Positions 55,750 through 64,000 are shown, numbered from the stretch's first letter. The stretch: 64,000 nucleotides of DNA from Marinilabiliaceae bacterium JC017 (GCA_004296775.1 RHGE01000003.1:62001-126000), one strand, 5' to 3'. Numbers and translations: made by a program. The notes: generated by a model not told the origin, from the letters alone.

Positions 55750-56042
55750 TTGGGACGTTGTCCCAAACCCTACTTCATTTTTGGCATTGCCCAAAAACGA
55801 AGCAAAAAAGTCTAGGCAAATAAATGCTTCCACCCACCTCCTTGATGAATTTTATCCAACCCACTAGCCGGAATTCCCGCATTCATCTTCGTCGCGCCAG
55901 CACCGGCCCGCTTATTTGACACTAAACCTATTTAAGAATGACCTTGGTGTAATGCCGATAGATAATTAAAGGTCAATTAAAAGCGAAGCGCATTAAGTGG
56001 GCATTTTAATTACTAATCGGTATGCCGGGCTCGCGCGCTTCC
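55750..56042. repeat. dispersed repeat R6, copy 1
   Basis: Shares TGGGACGTTGTCCCA-type palindrome, CTTCCACCC.CCTCCTTGATG, CGGAATTCCCGCATTC and CTTCGTCGCGCC with 62029-62349. The right part is an R2 hairpin. Confidence 0.75.
55952..56023. mobile_element. R2 hairpin element
   Basis: 72 bp, starting ATGCCGATAGATAATTAA and ending TTAATTACTAATCGGTAT, which are imperfect inverted repeats. Same as the hairpin in the nested insertion at 6617-6688. Confidence 0.65.
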
Positions 56043-56229
56043 CAACATCATGGTCCGACTCGTCATTTGGCTTTTTGTGTTATAGTGTCGATTTATTCAA
56101 GGGCGACTTCGCGTTTGCCCCTGCTAGCATCGATTTGCAATCGGTATCTTATTATATGATAGACCTTTTTATATCAAGCTCATTGATAACTTCATAACAC
56201 CTAGAATTATGAATTAATACACAACATTT

Positions 56230-56473
56230 AATTTGGACAACATGTTGGTAAAAGTTGCGGCCTAAGCACCTAAATCCTCTAATCACTAACCTCTAACTTC
56301 TGTTATCAATCTTCTAGCCTCCTCTCTGCACCTTAAACCCACAACCCACAACCCCGAACTCAGAACCCAAAACCCAAAATCCTCTAGCCTCAAACTTCCA
56401 TCCTCCTCTATGCACCTTAAACCCAGAACTCACAACTCAGAACCCCGAACCCCGAACCCAAAACTTCGAACCC
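56230..56473. repeat. R4 end plus heptamer array
   Basis: At 56230-56276 only the right end of R4 is present (CAACATGTTGGTAAAAG, GCGGCCTAAG). From about 56335 a 7-bp array follows (AAACCCA, CAACCCC, GAACTCA, GAACCCC) and runs to the stop codon of the TssD gene at 56474. Confidence 0.7.
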
Positions 56474-56878
56474 CTACCCCTCCAATACCGGCCAATTATT
56501 AGAAAAGGGGATATTCTCAAGTTGAATTTCCCTGGCGGAAAGCGTTAGCTTGGTCGTCATGGGTTTTGCATTTTGTGCTTCAAAATATTCATGGTATTCA
56601 ATGCAGTAGGCATCGGTGAAATTCAGACGTTTGAGTCTCGAATGGGCATCGCGTTTAAAGAAAGTGATGTTGCCATTTTTCTTTTTCGTTGGGGATACCA
56701 CCCAGTCAAAGAAGTCGGTGTTACCATCCGATTCAATCACCATGTGGATATAGCCGCCACCAAGAGGTCTTTGGCTGGGTATGCCGTTGACATCGGTTTG
56801 TTGCTTCACGCCATAATCGCATGATAATACATTTATTTCGTCCTGGCTATCTAATGTTAGTTTTGCAATGAATGACAT
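56474..56878 (-). CDS. tssD: T6SS tube protein TssD (Hcp), paralogue 1
   Basis: A 134-aa Hcp-type tube subunit of the Bacteroidota TssD family. It begins MSFIAKLTLDSQDEINVLSCDYGV and has the family's QRPLGGGYIHMVIESDGNTDFFDW and FTDAYCIEYHEYFEAQNAKPM features, forming the hexameric ring that stacks into the inner tube. It is the more diverged of the two TssD genes; the second is at 58086. Such paralogues may carry different cargo. Confidence 0.9.
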   Translation of the reverse strand: MSFIAKLTLDSQDEINVLSCDYGVKQQTDVNGIPSQRPLGGGYIHMVIESDGNTDFFDWVVSPTKKKNGNITFFKRDAHSRLKRLNFTDAYCIEYHEYFEAQNAKPMTTKLTLSAREIQLENIPFSNNWPVLEG

Positions 56879-57076
56879 ACTCCTGGTTTTTTAATGTTAT
56901 GAATTATTGGGGTGATTTTCCTGTTCGGGGAATGAATCCACCGATTTCGCAGCAAATTAGTTTCGCCGCTATTTCTGATAAAATCGTTGTTGAGACTCAA
57001 TGTTTCGTCCTGGTCATTATGTGTTTTTTGAAATAAGGAGGGAGAAGAGATTATGCTACCTCAATGTTCTTAGATA

Positions 57077-57212
57077 TTAACAATGATAAGATGTGTCTAT
57101 TTCTATCTGTTTCCATGTATCTCCATTTGTTTCTAATTGTTTCCATCTGTTTCCACGTATTTCCATCCAATTTGAACAACATGTTGGTAAAAGCTGCGGC
57201 CTAAGCGCCTAA
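57077..57212. repeat. R4-related repeat, right part
   Basis: Contains a 10-bp periodic interior (ATCTGTTTCC, ATGTATCTCC, ATTTGTTTCT) and the R4 right end with CAACATGTTG. The left terminator-like end is missing. Confidence 0.6.
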
Positions 57213-57529
57213 TGGATATCAGATGCCGCCATTGAATGATACCCCATGGTAACGCTACCTTTGTGGTAGGTTGCAAAAATGCGGTCCTTCAACTTTGGTT
57301 GTTACTTCTGAAAAGATTGACTTTTCATCCTGTAGGTCCCTATCTTCTATTCCTTATATTATTACTCGTTGAATGCTTTTTATGTCGTTTTCCCCTTTGC
57401 ATGAAAAGCAGGAGTAATTCAAAATCACAGCATCCGGCAATAGATTGATTCTAATAGTTTGCTTAAATCGATAAATCAAACGGATTATTGTGGTTCAATA
57501 ATAAGTAACTATGTATTTTCAGCCTAATG
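57213..57529. other. intergenic region between the two TssD genes
   Basis: No gene or clear repeat. The codons of a short open frame at 57236-57448 show no protein-like pattern. Confidence 0.4.
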
Positions 57530-57689
57530 CTGAAAAAAAGCCTCTTTGAGGGATGTTACCTCAAGCTGATTGTTGTTCGAGATTGACAATGATAAGAGGT
57601 GTCTATTTCTATCTGTTTCAATGTATCTCCATTTATTTCCATCCAATTTGAACAATATATTGGTAAAAGTTGCCTCCTAAGTGCCTAAT
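57530..57689. repeat. composite repeat R4, inverted copy
   Basis: CTGAAAAAAAGCCTCTTTGAGGG at left, simple pyrimidine-rich centre, then CAATATATTGGTAAAAG and TCCTAAGTGCCTAATA at right. The palindrome has lost symmetry. Confidence 0.6.
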
Positions 57690-58085
57690 AAACGTCAGGC
57701 GTAATGAGAAGAAAACCATCAGAAGACATAACCTGTTTTTAAATCTGCTGCAAGGGGTTGCTGGTATAATGACGGCAGCTAATCCAAGGCCAGGAACTAC
57801 TTGTGTGTAGTTGTCGACCGGAGAATGTGCTGGCAGATATTATTCGGGCAAACCGATTGAGGTATGGTGGACAGGTACGCTTTCTTTTAATTAATGATTT
57901 TGGAACAAGTTGAACAGTTGTAGAAGCTGTCTTAAAAAGACAGCTTCTTTATCAGGGATAAATACCGTCATGTGTAAAAAAAGAACTATTTTTGCACCGT
58001 CGGGTTGTGCACATTATCCTGACAAACTGTACATTCGGAGGGTGGCATGTTTATGCTGCCCCCGATTGCAAAAGTCAACAGCAAA
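57690..58085. other. region downstream of TssD with a hairpin
   Basis: GAAGCTGTCTT (57923) and AAGACAGCTTC (57937-57947) form a perfect stem that may end transcription from either side. A reading frame behind the TssD stop (58085-57986, with MPPSECTVCQDNVHNP) has no recognisable match. Otherwise nothing is seen. Confidence 0.5.
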
Positions 58086-58472
58086 TTAAACCCATTCGTT
58101 AATGTGTTCACCATTACCCATTTTAATTTCACGGGCTGAGATGGTGAATGATTCAACCATTGGGTTGTTGTCAAATGCCTGGAAGCGCTCTTCGTACTTA
58201 ACCAGGTAACCTTCAGTAAAGGAAAGTTCCTTAGACTTAGAGTCTGTGTCACGCTTCAGGAAAGTAATGGTACCGTCTTTTCGCTCGAAGTTGTTACACA
58301 TCCACTCGAAAAGTTCGGTTTCACCGGTACTTTCAACAGTTAACTTGATACGTCCGCCACGCGTTACAGAAGATGGTCTTCCGGTTGCATCAACTTCCTG
58401 TGTCAAATCATAACTGCAGGCAAGAACATTCATTTCTTTGCCGCCAACTTTCAATTTTGCTTTAAAAGACAT
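58086..58472 (-). CDS. tssD: T6SS tube protein TssD (Hcp), paralogue 2
   Basis: A 128-aa TssD, MSFKAKLKVGGKEMNVLACSYDL, with GRPSSVTRGGRIKLTVESTGETELFEW and FTISAREIKMGNG. This is the standard sequence of the family and lies nearest the structural genes. It has the best promoter in the window (58510-58540), which fits the high tube-protein demand of the system. Confidence 0.92.
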   Translation of the reverse strand: MSFKAKLKVGGKEMNVLACSYDLTQEVDATGRPSSVTRGGRIKLTVESTGETELFEWMCNNFERKDGTITFLKRDTDSKSKELSFTEGYLVKYEERFQAFDNNPMVESFTISAREIKMGNGEHINEWV

Positions 58473-58509
58473 AAAAATAAAAATTTAAATAACGTTAATA
58501 GAACGGAAG

Positions 58510-58540
58510 CAAACTTAATAGGAGTGTTTTACTTTACAAA
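58510..58540 (-). promoter_or_regulatory. promoter of the TssD gene
   Basis: Reading leftward: TTTG (58540-58537), exactly 19 bp, then TAAGTTTG (58517-58510), a perfect Bacteroidota consensus, 38 bp before the start codon. Confidence 0.8.
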
Positions 58541-58810
58541 ATCATTAGTCACTAAAATTAAAACGTTCATCACTGAAAAATAAACATAGGTCATATCAAG
58601 TCAAGAATCGACCATTGTATTTAGATATAACACAAGGCCGTTAATGATAAATGGAGAAAATGTTTAGATTTACAAAAGGTGTCGATGATTTGAAGAGTAA
58701 AAGGTGATAAAAGTCAAGAATACCAGTACTAAAAGGGTGATTTGTTTCTGAAAAACCATTGATATATGTATAACAAGCAATGAAACGTGTTTAATACATG
58801 AAAATGTTTT

Positions 58811-58818
58811 TATATTTG
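58811..58818 (+). promoter_or_regulatory. candidate -7 element before the lipoprotein gene
   Basis: TATATTTG fits TAnnTTTG; the -33 is a weak TGTT. It lies about 90 bp before the ATG at 58907 and would drive the lipoprotein, tssG and perhaps tssN. Confidence 0.4.
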
Positions 58819-58906
58819 TGGCGGCTTTTGCTGATGCGTGGAAACTATTTATAAATATTGATGCATCTGTTCAGGTGAAGCCTATGAAAATTGCTGTTTA
58901 TATAGT

Positions 58907-59488
58907 ATGAAACGCGAAAATACACAAATAAGAAAGTATATAGGATGGTGTCTTTTGTTGGGTAGTATGCCGCTGTGCTGGGCTATTCCAGGCTGTAGTA
59001 GCAAGGTTATGATCGATACTACCTATGTCAAAAATGAAGAGGTTTATCAGTTACAGATTAAATTTTGCAAGCTGTTAAATGTGTTGCCCGATAGTATCCG
59101 GCACCTCACCCTTTACAAGCATATTGATCACTGGCCCGGGTATGTGGCGGCCAATCCCGATGATACCGCCGGGTATAATGCGAGATTTATCCAGTACTTA
59201 TATTATATGGCTTATGACACCAAATTACCCGGAAATATTGAGAAGCTTTATCATTATCCGGGAACTTTTCTCTTTAAAAGTACCGATTATCTGCAGGAGG
59301 GTAATCTGTTATTTTTAAAACAAAAGGAGCGGGAGGATAAACAGGTGGCGCTTTATCTGCAAAATAAATATTTCGTGCTGTCTGATGTTGATGGTGGAAT
59401 TAAGTATTATCACTTAAGTGATACCTGTAGTGTGATAGATATTATTGCCAATGCAAAAATTAAAAGAAATGTCAAATCTCAACCATGA
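58907..59488 (+). CDS. NlpC/P60-like lipoprotein without catalytic residues (TssQ-like?)
   Basis: A 193-aa protein with a signal peptide and a lipobox-like IPGC (Cys about residue 30). The body follows the NlpC/P60 plan: GYNARFIQYLYYMAYDTKLPG, then LQEGNLLFLKQ, then VALYLQNKYFVLS. Where the Cys and His of an active enzyme would stand there are Asn and Gln, so it is likely inactive. It overlaps tssG by 20 bp. A lipoprotein next to tssG/tssN in this phylum fits the TssQ component, but I cannot confirm the name from sequence. Confidence 0.6.
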   Translation: MKRENTQIRKYIGWCLLLGSMPLCWAIPGCSSKVMIDTTYVKNEEVYQLQIKFCKLLNVLPDSIRHLTLYKHIDHWPGYVAANPDDTAGYNARFIQYLYYMAYDTKLPGNIEKLYHYPGTFLFKSTDYLQEGNLLFLKQKEREDKQVALYLQNKYFVLSDVDGGIKYYHLSDTCSVIDIIANAKIKRNVKSQP

Positions 59489-60386
59489 TTCTGTAATAGA
59501 AGAGATTTCAAGCCTTCCGTTTAATGTTAAGGCCGAAGTGATTGCGGCTTCATTGATTGAGGAAGGACTTGCTGTTGATGAGATCGAAGTCACCAATGAA
59601 GGGGCTTTTTTCAGGCCTTTTAGAAAGGATGTGACCCATGCACAGGTGAAAAATTCCGTGTCAGGGGATGAAATTCTGGAGCTTTTTCTGCCTCGAAATA
59701 GCCTGTATGATTTGTTGCCCGAAGGGATGTGTCACAGTCAGGAGGTGCTTACTTTCGATGAAAAGAAAATATCCGAATTATCGGCTGTTTATAGAAAAAG
59801 GAAACGGGAGGAGGTGGCAGCCCGTCGTTTTTTTAAACCCATCGAGAATGAGTTTTTTAGGCAACAAGTGCACCTGGAACAAAAGGAACGCAACCTGTTA
59901 TCGCGAAAGAAGCAAAATTTCAATGAATTTCTCATTCGTTTCTGGCAAATAAACCGGGCACTGACCGAACCGCAGATTCAGTTTTTTATCCGGTTATTTC
60001 CTGTGGTGAAAAAAATGAAGGGAGACTTTGCTGTTATTGCTGCGACGCTGTCACGTTTTTTCAACCTGCCCGTATCACACCGACTGGATTATCTCCCTTG
60101 TCGCGTAACTCTTTCGGCACAACCATCCAAAAGGCGACTGGGCCATAACTTAATCACCGGTGCAACCACGGAACATTTACCACGGGTAACATTTATTTTT
60201 CAGCAGATACCCGGAAATGAGCTTCCGCTCTTTTTAGAAGGCGGCGTGAATCGATTGTTTGTTCAGGAATTATTAAAACATACTATTCCAATAGAATATG
60301 AAACAGATATAGAATTAATCGCCAACAAGGAAGACAGTCAGGCAACAGAAAGTTATGGCAGTCTTGGTTACACAATGATAATATAA
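59469..60386 (+). CDS. tssG: T6SS baseplate protein TssG
   Basis: A 305-aa baseplate wedge protein. Typical of the Bacteroidota form: FFRPFRKDV, LFLPRNSLYDLLPEGMCHS (about residues 75-93), then RRFFKPIENEFFRQQVHLEQKER and a C-terminal half with LPRVTFIFQQIPG. I chose the ATG at 59469 (MSNLNHDSV), which gives a usual short N-terminus; an ATG at 59451 is also possible. It overlaps the lipoprotein gene, so both are translated together. Confidence 0.85.
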   Translation: MSNLNHDSVIEEISSLPFNVKAEVIAASLIEEGLAVDEIEVTNEGAFFRPFRKDVTHAQVKNSVSGDEILELFLPRNSLYDLLPEGMCHSQEVLTFDEKKISELSAVYRKRKREEVAARRFFKPIENEFFRQQVHLEQKERNLLSRKKQNFNEFLIRFWQINRALTEPQIQFFIRLFPVVKKMKGDFAVIAATLSRFFNLPVSHRLDYLPCRVTLSAQPSKRRLGHNLITGATTEHLPRVTFIFQQIPGNELPLFLEGGVNRLFVQELLKHTIPIEYETDIELIANKEDSQATESYGSLGYTMII

Positions 60387-60687
60387 ATGTGTATGAACCC
60401 AATAATCTATCGACCTAACCTGGACAAGCCAGAAAAGTAAAAAGTATCAAGTACAGGGTGTTAAGTAAAAAGTATAAAGTACAAAGTATCAAGATGATTT
60501 ACTGCTTGCCAATATTTACACCAATATCACGTGTAAGACACTAATAATCTATCAACCCAAAACCTATGTACCCCAAACCCTAATGACCTATCAGCCCAAT
60601 ACCTTATGAACCGTAACCCCTATACCGCAAACCCCAAACCGAAAAACCGCAAACCCCATCATTCTTAATTATTAAAATAGCCATGTC
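60387..60687. repeat. R5 copy and 7-bp periodic array
   Basis: 60411-60545 is a diverged R5 copy (ACCTGGACAAGCCAGAAAAGTA, repeated AAGTATCAAG, AAGACACTA). 60555-60662 is a heptamer-type array (ACCCAAA, ACCTATG, CCGCAAA, CCCCAAA). tssN follows. Confidence 0.6.
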
Positions 60688-61569
60688 ATGATTTTAAAAC
60701 AGCTACTTAACGGAGATATTAATGCCATAGGCATTATCCTTTTTTTGTTTGGAGCCATCATATTTGCGTTTATAAAAAAGCTCAAGAGTCTTTTTTCGCA
60801 TGATAAAAAGAAGATGTTGATTTACCTGTTGCTTACCATTTTGTGTTTTGCATTAACGGGATTGTTGACCATTGAAAATGTCATAGGCCAACAGATCATG
60901 TCTAATTATATCGCCGTACAGGTGATGTTTTTAGCGATCGGTATATTGCATCTGTGGGGCATGGAGCGTTTCTTTGAGTGGGAGGACGATACCAAGGTGG
61001 CGGCACAGATTGCCTTTACTTTCATTTGTGCCTTGTTTGGGTCCGTTATTTTTCTGCAGGTGGCCGGACGTCTGGGCGTGACCGGATTGCAGTTATTTTT
61101 CTGTTCTGGTCTATTGTTTTATTTCTTTCCGTATATCTACCGGGCCATGTTTAAGAGCGCCATGGTTATCCCCATTGCCATCTATCAGAAATGGCACTAT
61201 CCGGTCAATAAGCATTTTAAAGTGCCGGGGCGGGATGAGTTGCGCAATCCCTACCTGGTGAGCATGGATGTGGAGAAACAAGCTTTTTCCGGCGTAACCT
61301 CCAGGCTGCGGGTGAAAGCACCGGAGAATATGAGTTTTGGTAATTTCTTTTATCATTTTCTGAATGATTACAACCAAAAACATCCCGAGAAGCCAATTGC
61401 TTACCTGGATGAGAATAATGATCCCTTTGGCTGGATTTTCTACATTAAGCCACGAGTGGCAGGTAAATGGTCGCAGATAAATTACGAGCAAACCGTGGCA
61501 CGTAATCGAATCAGGGAGAATAAAATCATCCTGTGTGAACGGGTTAAAGAAAAGAGTGGCGTCGAGTAG
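60688..61569 (+). CDS. tssN: T6SS membrane protein TssN
   Basis: A 293-aa protein with about five membrane helices in the first 160 residues (INAIGIILFLFGAIIFAF, MLIYLLLTILCFALTGLL, MFLAIGILHLW, FICALFGSVIFLQ, LFFCSGLLFYFFPY) and a soluble C-terminal domain (about 180-290, FSGVTSRLRVKAPENMSFGNFFYHFLNDYNQ, DNNDPFGWIFYIKP). TssN is specific to subtype iii systems and is part of the membrane complex that replaces TssJLM. A terminator follows at 61597. Confidence 0.88.
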   Translation: MILKQLLNGDINAIGIILFLFGAIIFAFIKKLKSLFSHDKKKMLIYLLLTILCFALTGLLTIENVIGQQIMSNYIAVQVMFLAIGILHLWGMERFFEWEDDTKVAAQIAFTFICALFGSVIFLQVAGRLGVTGLQLFFCSGLLFYFFPYIYRAMFKSAMVIPIAIYQKWHYPVNKHFKVPGRDELRNPYLVSMDVEKQAFSGVTSRLRVKAPENMSFGNFFYHFLNDYNQKHPEKPIAYLDENNDPFGWIFYIKPRVAGKWSQINYEQTVARNRIRENKIILCERVKEKSGVE

Positions 61570-61596
61570 ACTTTTTTTTATTTACTCATAGTTTCA

Positions 61597-61630
61597 AAGC
61601 TGTTCCTGGCCTGTTCGGGAGCAGCTTTTT
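61597..61630 (+). terminator. terminator behind tssN
   Basis: AAGCTGTTCC pairs with GGAGCAGCTT across an 11-base loop and is followed by a T run. Confidence 0.85.
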
Positions 61631-61666
61631 TGCGTTTGGCTGATTTGGGGAGTTGTGAGAATTTTC

Positions 61667-61790
61667 AATAGATCGTTAAACTTTTATAAGTAATTGAAAA
61701 ACAACTTCAATTTATTCAATAGACGAAATTGTTAATGGTTTGAAAACGGGAGCAATGTAAATCAGTCTAATGTTTATCATATAACAAGCT
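61667..61790. repeat. R1 repeat with eroded right end
   Basis: Starts CAATAGATCGTTAAACTTTTAT and keeps AAACAACTT and GCAATGTAAATCAGTC; the right terminal repeat is lost after TTATCATATAAC. Confidence 0.65.
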
Positions 61791-62028
61791 TACAAAGTAA
61801 CTCACTGTCAGTGATTAGTGTCTTTGTCTTGGATGCGGCTTGTCAAGGTGTATTAGTTTGTTCTTAAGATATTCAAGAGTATATTTTTCCAGGTAGTGAG
61901 AATCATCTCTATCTTTTCTGATTTGAAGGTAACGGTAGGATCGGGTTGTATAGTCGTCAATATGGGCAACGGCCATCTCTGACTCACCTTTTGTTAGGAT
62001 GTCAAGACTTGAAGATTCTGTATTTTAA

Positions 62029-62349
62029 TCGGGACGTTGTCCCGGACCCTAGTCCCTTTTTGGCATCGCCCCAAAAAGGAACCAAAAAACTCTAGTCAAA
62101 TAAACGCTTCCACCCGCCTCCTTGATGAATTTTTGCTAACCCACTGTCCGGAATTCCCGCATTCCTCTTCGTCGCGCCTATGCCGGCACGCTTATTTAAA
62201 CCCTCCTTATAAGAATGACATTGGGGTATGCCGAGATGTTGAACGTAAGGACAGTCCCGTAAAACGGGGATTAAAGGCCAATTAAAAGCGAAGCGCATTA
62301 AGTGGCCATTTTAATCACTAATCGGTATGACCGGCTCGTGCACTTCCTG
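62029..62349. repeat. dispersed repeat R6, copy 2, with expanded R2 hairpin
   Basis: Same unit as 55750-56042, beginning with CGGGACGTTGTCCCG and carrying CGGAATTCCCGCATTC. The R2 hairpin part (62228-62328) is 29 bp longer than the others. Confidence 0.75.
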
Positions 62350-62553
62350 TTATCTTGGCCAATCTTATATAAATAGTATGGTGCAATAATCGAACTGAGG
62401 TTATTAATAAGCAAAGATTAAGAGCATCGTTACTTTTAAAATTAGTCTGCCAAAAAGAACAGGAATATTATGGATAAGCCCCCTAATCATCCTGGTTTCT
62501 GAGATAAAAAGGAGCGCTGGCAGCCATGAGAAGTGAACGTTTCCTTCTCCTTA

Positions 62554-62628
62554 AGGCATGGTCATCTTACCCAAGGGTATGGTCATTCTATTCAAAGATG
62601 TTGTTATTCTACCCAGGGTATTGTCTGA
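62554..62628. repeat. short 21-bp periodic array
   Basis: Three and a half units of AAGGCATGGTCATCTTACCCA type at 21-bp spacing. Same period as the arrays at 11206 and 11544, different sequence. Confidence 0.65.
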
Positions 62629-62633
62629 AAAAA

Positions 62634-62657
62634 GGGCCATTTCCGTTGAAATGGCCC
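62634..62657. terminator. bidirectional terminator
   Basis: GGGCCATTTC and GAAATGGCCC form a 10-bp stem with a 4-base loop, A's on the left and T-rich sequence on both ends. It lies behind tssO (minus) and ends leftward transcripts. Confidence 0.8.
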
Positions 62658-62715
62658 TTTCTTACTGGACGTACAGTTCCAGATTTGTCGCAAAAATAAT
62701 CAAACAATAATTCTT

Positions 62716-62844
62716 CAATAGATCGTTAGATTTTAGACATTAGGCTGATATACATTACTTTTACTTTTAGATCATTAACAGCTTTATCTATTGGATAAGT
62801 GTAAGCTGTTTTTAAATCACTTACAAAAGTTTAACGAACCATTG
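62716..62844. mobile_element. MITE-like element R1 with 6-bp target duplication, inverted
   Basis: 129 bp. Left end CAATAGATCGTTAGATTTTAG and complement of right end CAATGGTTCGTTAAACTTTTG are terminal inverted repeats. ATTCTT is duplicated on both sides (62710-62715 and 62845-62850). Inner hairpin AACAGCTT...AAGCTGTT. It is inserted 6 bp from the tssO stop codon. Confidence 0.75.
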
Positions 62845-62850
62845 ATTCTT

Positions 62851-63363
62851 TTAACGGCCGTTTAATTGGCGGCAGATGTCCAGGTCGCGTTTGGCCTGGT
62901 CTAGTTCTTCCTTGTATTCATCAATGATTTCACCATATTCTTCCAGTTCTTCCTTGGCATCTTGCAGATCCAGCAGATCGGTTTTGGCATTCTTTAATTC
63001 TAGGTAAGTCTGGATGATGTTGCTGCACATGTCCGATCGGAAAGTGGAATCTTCCTCGGAGATGGAAGATTGCATGATGGCCAGCTCGGTGGTGATCAGT
63101 TGGTCCATATACCCATAGTTGATGTCTTTCATGTCTAAGGAGTCAATCAGTCCTTTTACCTTTTCCATCTGTTGGGCAAAGTGCTGCTCCTGTTTTTCAA
63201 GCAGCTGTGACTGGCTTATTTTGTTTCGCAGGAAGGTGTTCTCCCTGGCCGGGACCTGAAAGTCAAAATAGATGGCGCCAACAATTATGGCTGTTGACAA
63301 TATGAACAGCATTAGAAATTTGATGAAAGCGTTTCTTCGCTGCTTGGCATTTAATGGCTTCAT
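62851..63363 (-). CDS. tssO: T6SS transmembrane protein TssO
   Basis: A 170-aa protein with one N-terminal membrane helix (about residues 15-33, FLMLFILSTAIIVGAIYF) followed by a mainly coiled-coil periplasmic part (about 45-170, with QLLEKQEQHFAQQMEKVKG and DAKEELEEYGEIIDEYKEEL). Length and layout fit TssO of subtype iii systems. It starts 58 bp behind tssK, so they share a transcript. Confidence 0.85.
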   Translation of the reverse strand: MKPLNAKQRRNAFIKFLMLFILSTAIIVGAIYFDFQVPARENTFLRNKISQSQLLEKQEQHFAQQMEKVKGLIDSLDMKDINYGYMDQLITTELAIMQSSISEEDSTFRSDMCSNIIQTYLELKNAKTDLLDLQDAKEELEEYGEIIDEYKEELDQAKRDLDICRQLNGR

Positions 63364-63421
63364 TGTTATTGATTGTTTTCTTAGTTTGTTTTTTGTTTAG
63401 GCCGGTACGTAGGCGTGTTAA

Positions 63422-64000
63422 CTACCCCCGTCGTCTTAAAAATCCCCTTCTGCGCTGGGTAGTACCTTCTGGTTCTTCTTCATCCGATTCCTCTTTTACA
63501 AATAAGTCGGTTTCGGTTCGCTTCCCGATAAAATCCAGTCCAACCAAAATATTGAAGACAGAGGCCGTGATTTCGAGTAAATTATTCGCCATGTTAAGGG
63601 ATTTGACAATGTCGGTGTGCCGGTATTCCAGGGTGATGAGCTGTTGAATGGCATCCTCCAGGTCGCCCTGTTTCAGGTTGCACCATTCCGACAGGTAAGT
63701 CATCAGTTCATCTTTTCCATGTCCTTGCCAGCTTTCTAAGGCGTTTTTTATGATGCGTGCCATGCTCATCACCGGTTCAATCATTTTTATGGGGGCTTGC
63801 TGAGGCACGAATTGCCGGTAAGTAGAGAGGGCCGTGCCCAGTATTGGTAGCAGTTGTTGGCATACAAAGCTGATAGCGGTAGCCAGTGTGTTTTCCTGGT
63901 GCTTGCCCCTTACTTTTTGTACGATCTGTACGGCATATCTTTCAATGTCGTTGAGTTGTTTTTCAAATTCCCGGTGGGTACTGATCAGGGCCGGGTGGGC
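63422..64000 (-). CDS. tssK: T6SS baseplate protein TssK, C-terminal part
   Basis: The last 192 codons of a gene that continues beyond the right edge. The visible part has NTLATAISFVCQQLLPILG, YLSEWCNLKQGDLEDAI and LVGLDFIGKRTETDLFVKEE, matching the C-terminal half of TssK from this phylum, which joins the baseplate to the membrane complex. A charged basic tail (TTQRRRGFLRRRG) ends the protein. It precedes tssO in the same direction. Confidence 0.8.
   Translation of the reverse strand, partial: AHPALISTHREFEKQLNDIERYAVQIVQKVRGKHQENTLATAISFVCQQLLPILGTALSTYRQFVPQQAPIKMIEPVMSMARIIKNALESWQGHGKDELMTYLSEWCNLKQGDLEDAIQQLITLEYRHTDIVKSLNMANNLLEITASVFNILVGLDFIGKRTETDLFVKEESDEEEPEGTTQRRRGFLRRRG

Noticed and set aside
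57986..58085. Small CDS behind TssD with a two-cysteine motif
   Set aside because: It is the out-of-frame continuation of a frame that overlaps TssD, with no start of its own and no recognisable family.

Overview
The window looks like a chromosomal piece of a marine- or sediment-type Bacteroidota, plausibly a member of the Marinilabiliales. That placement is an inference. What supports the phylum is the set of genes and signals: CarboxypepD-type outer-membrane receptors, a protease with a C-terminal type IX secretion tail, a membrane-anchored SARP-like regulator, a HYC/CC-type metal protein, promoters of the TTTG-N19-TAnnTTTG kind, almost no Shine-Dalgarno sites, and a subtype iii type VI secretion system (TssD tube proteins, TssN, TssO).

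Bases 1-33,000 are ordinary chromosomal genes in short units: patatin lipase (cut by the left edge), an XRE-cupin regulator with a fatty acyl-CoA ligase, a PAP2 phosphatase, a GH1 glucosidase, an outer-membrane beta-barrel receptor, an EamA exporter, an OsmC/Crp-Fnr divergent pair with a 22-bp palindrome between them, an ATP-grasp protein, an alkaline phosphatase, a YibE/F membrane protein, a metal set (HYC-type protein, TonB receptor, HMA chaperone), a secreted repeat protein, a divergent pair of SARP-like sensor-regulator and M9-type metalloprotease, and a beta carbonic anhydrase.

Bases 33,600-64,000 are a T6SS-iii locus. Structural genes lie at the right: tssK (cut by the edge) and tssO on the minus strand, an NlpC-like lipoprotein, tssG and tssN on the plus strand, and two tssD genes. 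Left of these, all on the minus strand, is the payload region: VgrG, a four-helix-bundle gene, PAAR1, a VasX-like 1047-aa effector with a two-TM immunity protein, PAAR2, and a 1044-aa multidomain effector. Downstream of the 1044-aa effector lies an array of displaced effector tails, each followed by its own secreted or lipidated immunity protein: a broken cysteine-hydrolase module, two GH19-type muramidase modules, and then a duplicated tail plus immunity pair of the VasX-like effector. The displaced tails keep a shared 5' segment ending in a VFHFHPVAFVEQM-like motif (or NLEDPHQAF for the other family) and have no ATG near their 5' end, while their immunity genes do. This is the architecture of a polymorphic toxin that swaps its tail, and it is the most interesting system in the window.

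Intergenic DNA is long and full of repeats: a 130-140 bp MITE-like element with terminal inverted repeats and 6-bp target duplications, a 103-bp hairpin element nested in another repeat, composite elements carrying a terminator-like hairpin, 7-bp and 21-bp periodic arrays, an 83/84-bp tandem array, and a 155-bp duplication. No tRNA, rRNA, CRISPR array or intact transposase gene was seen.
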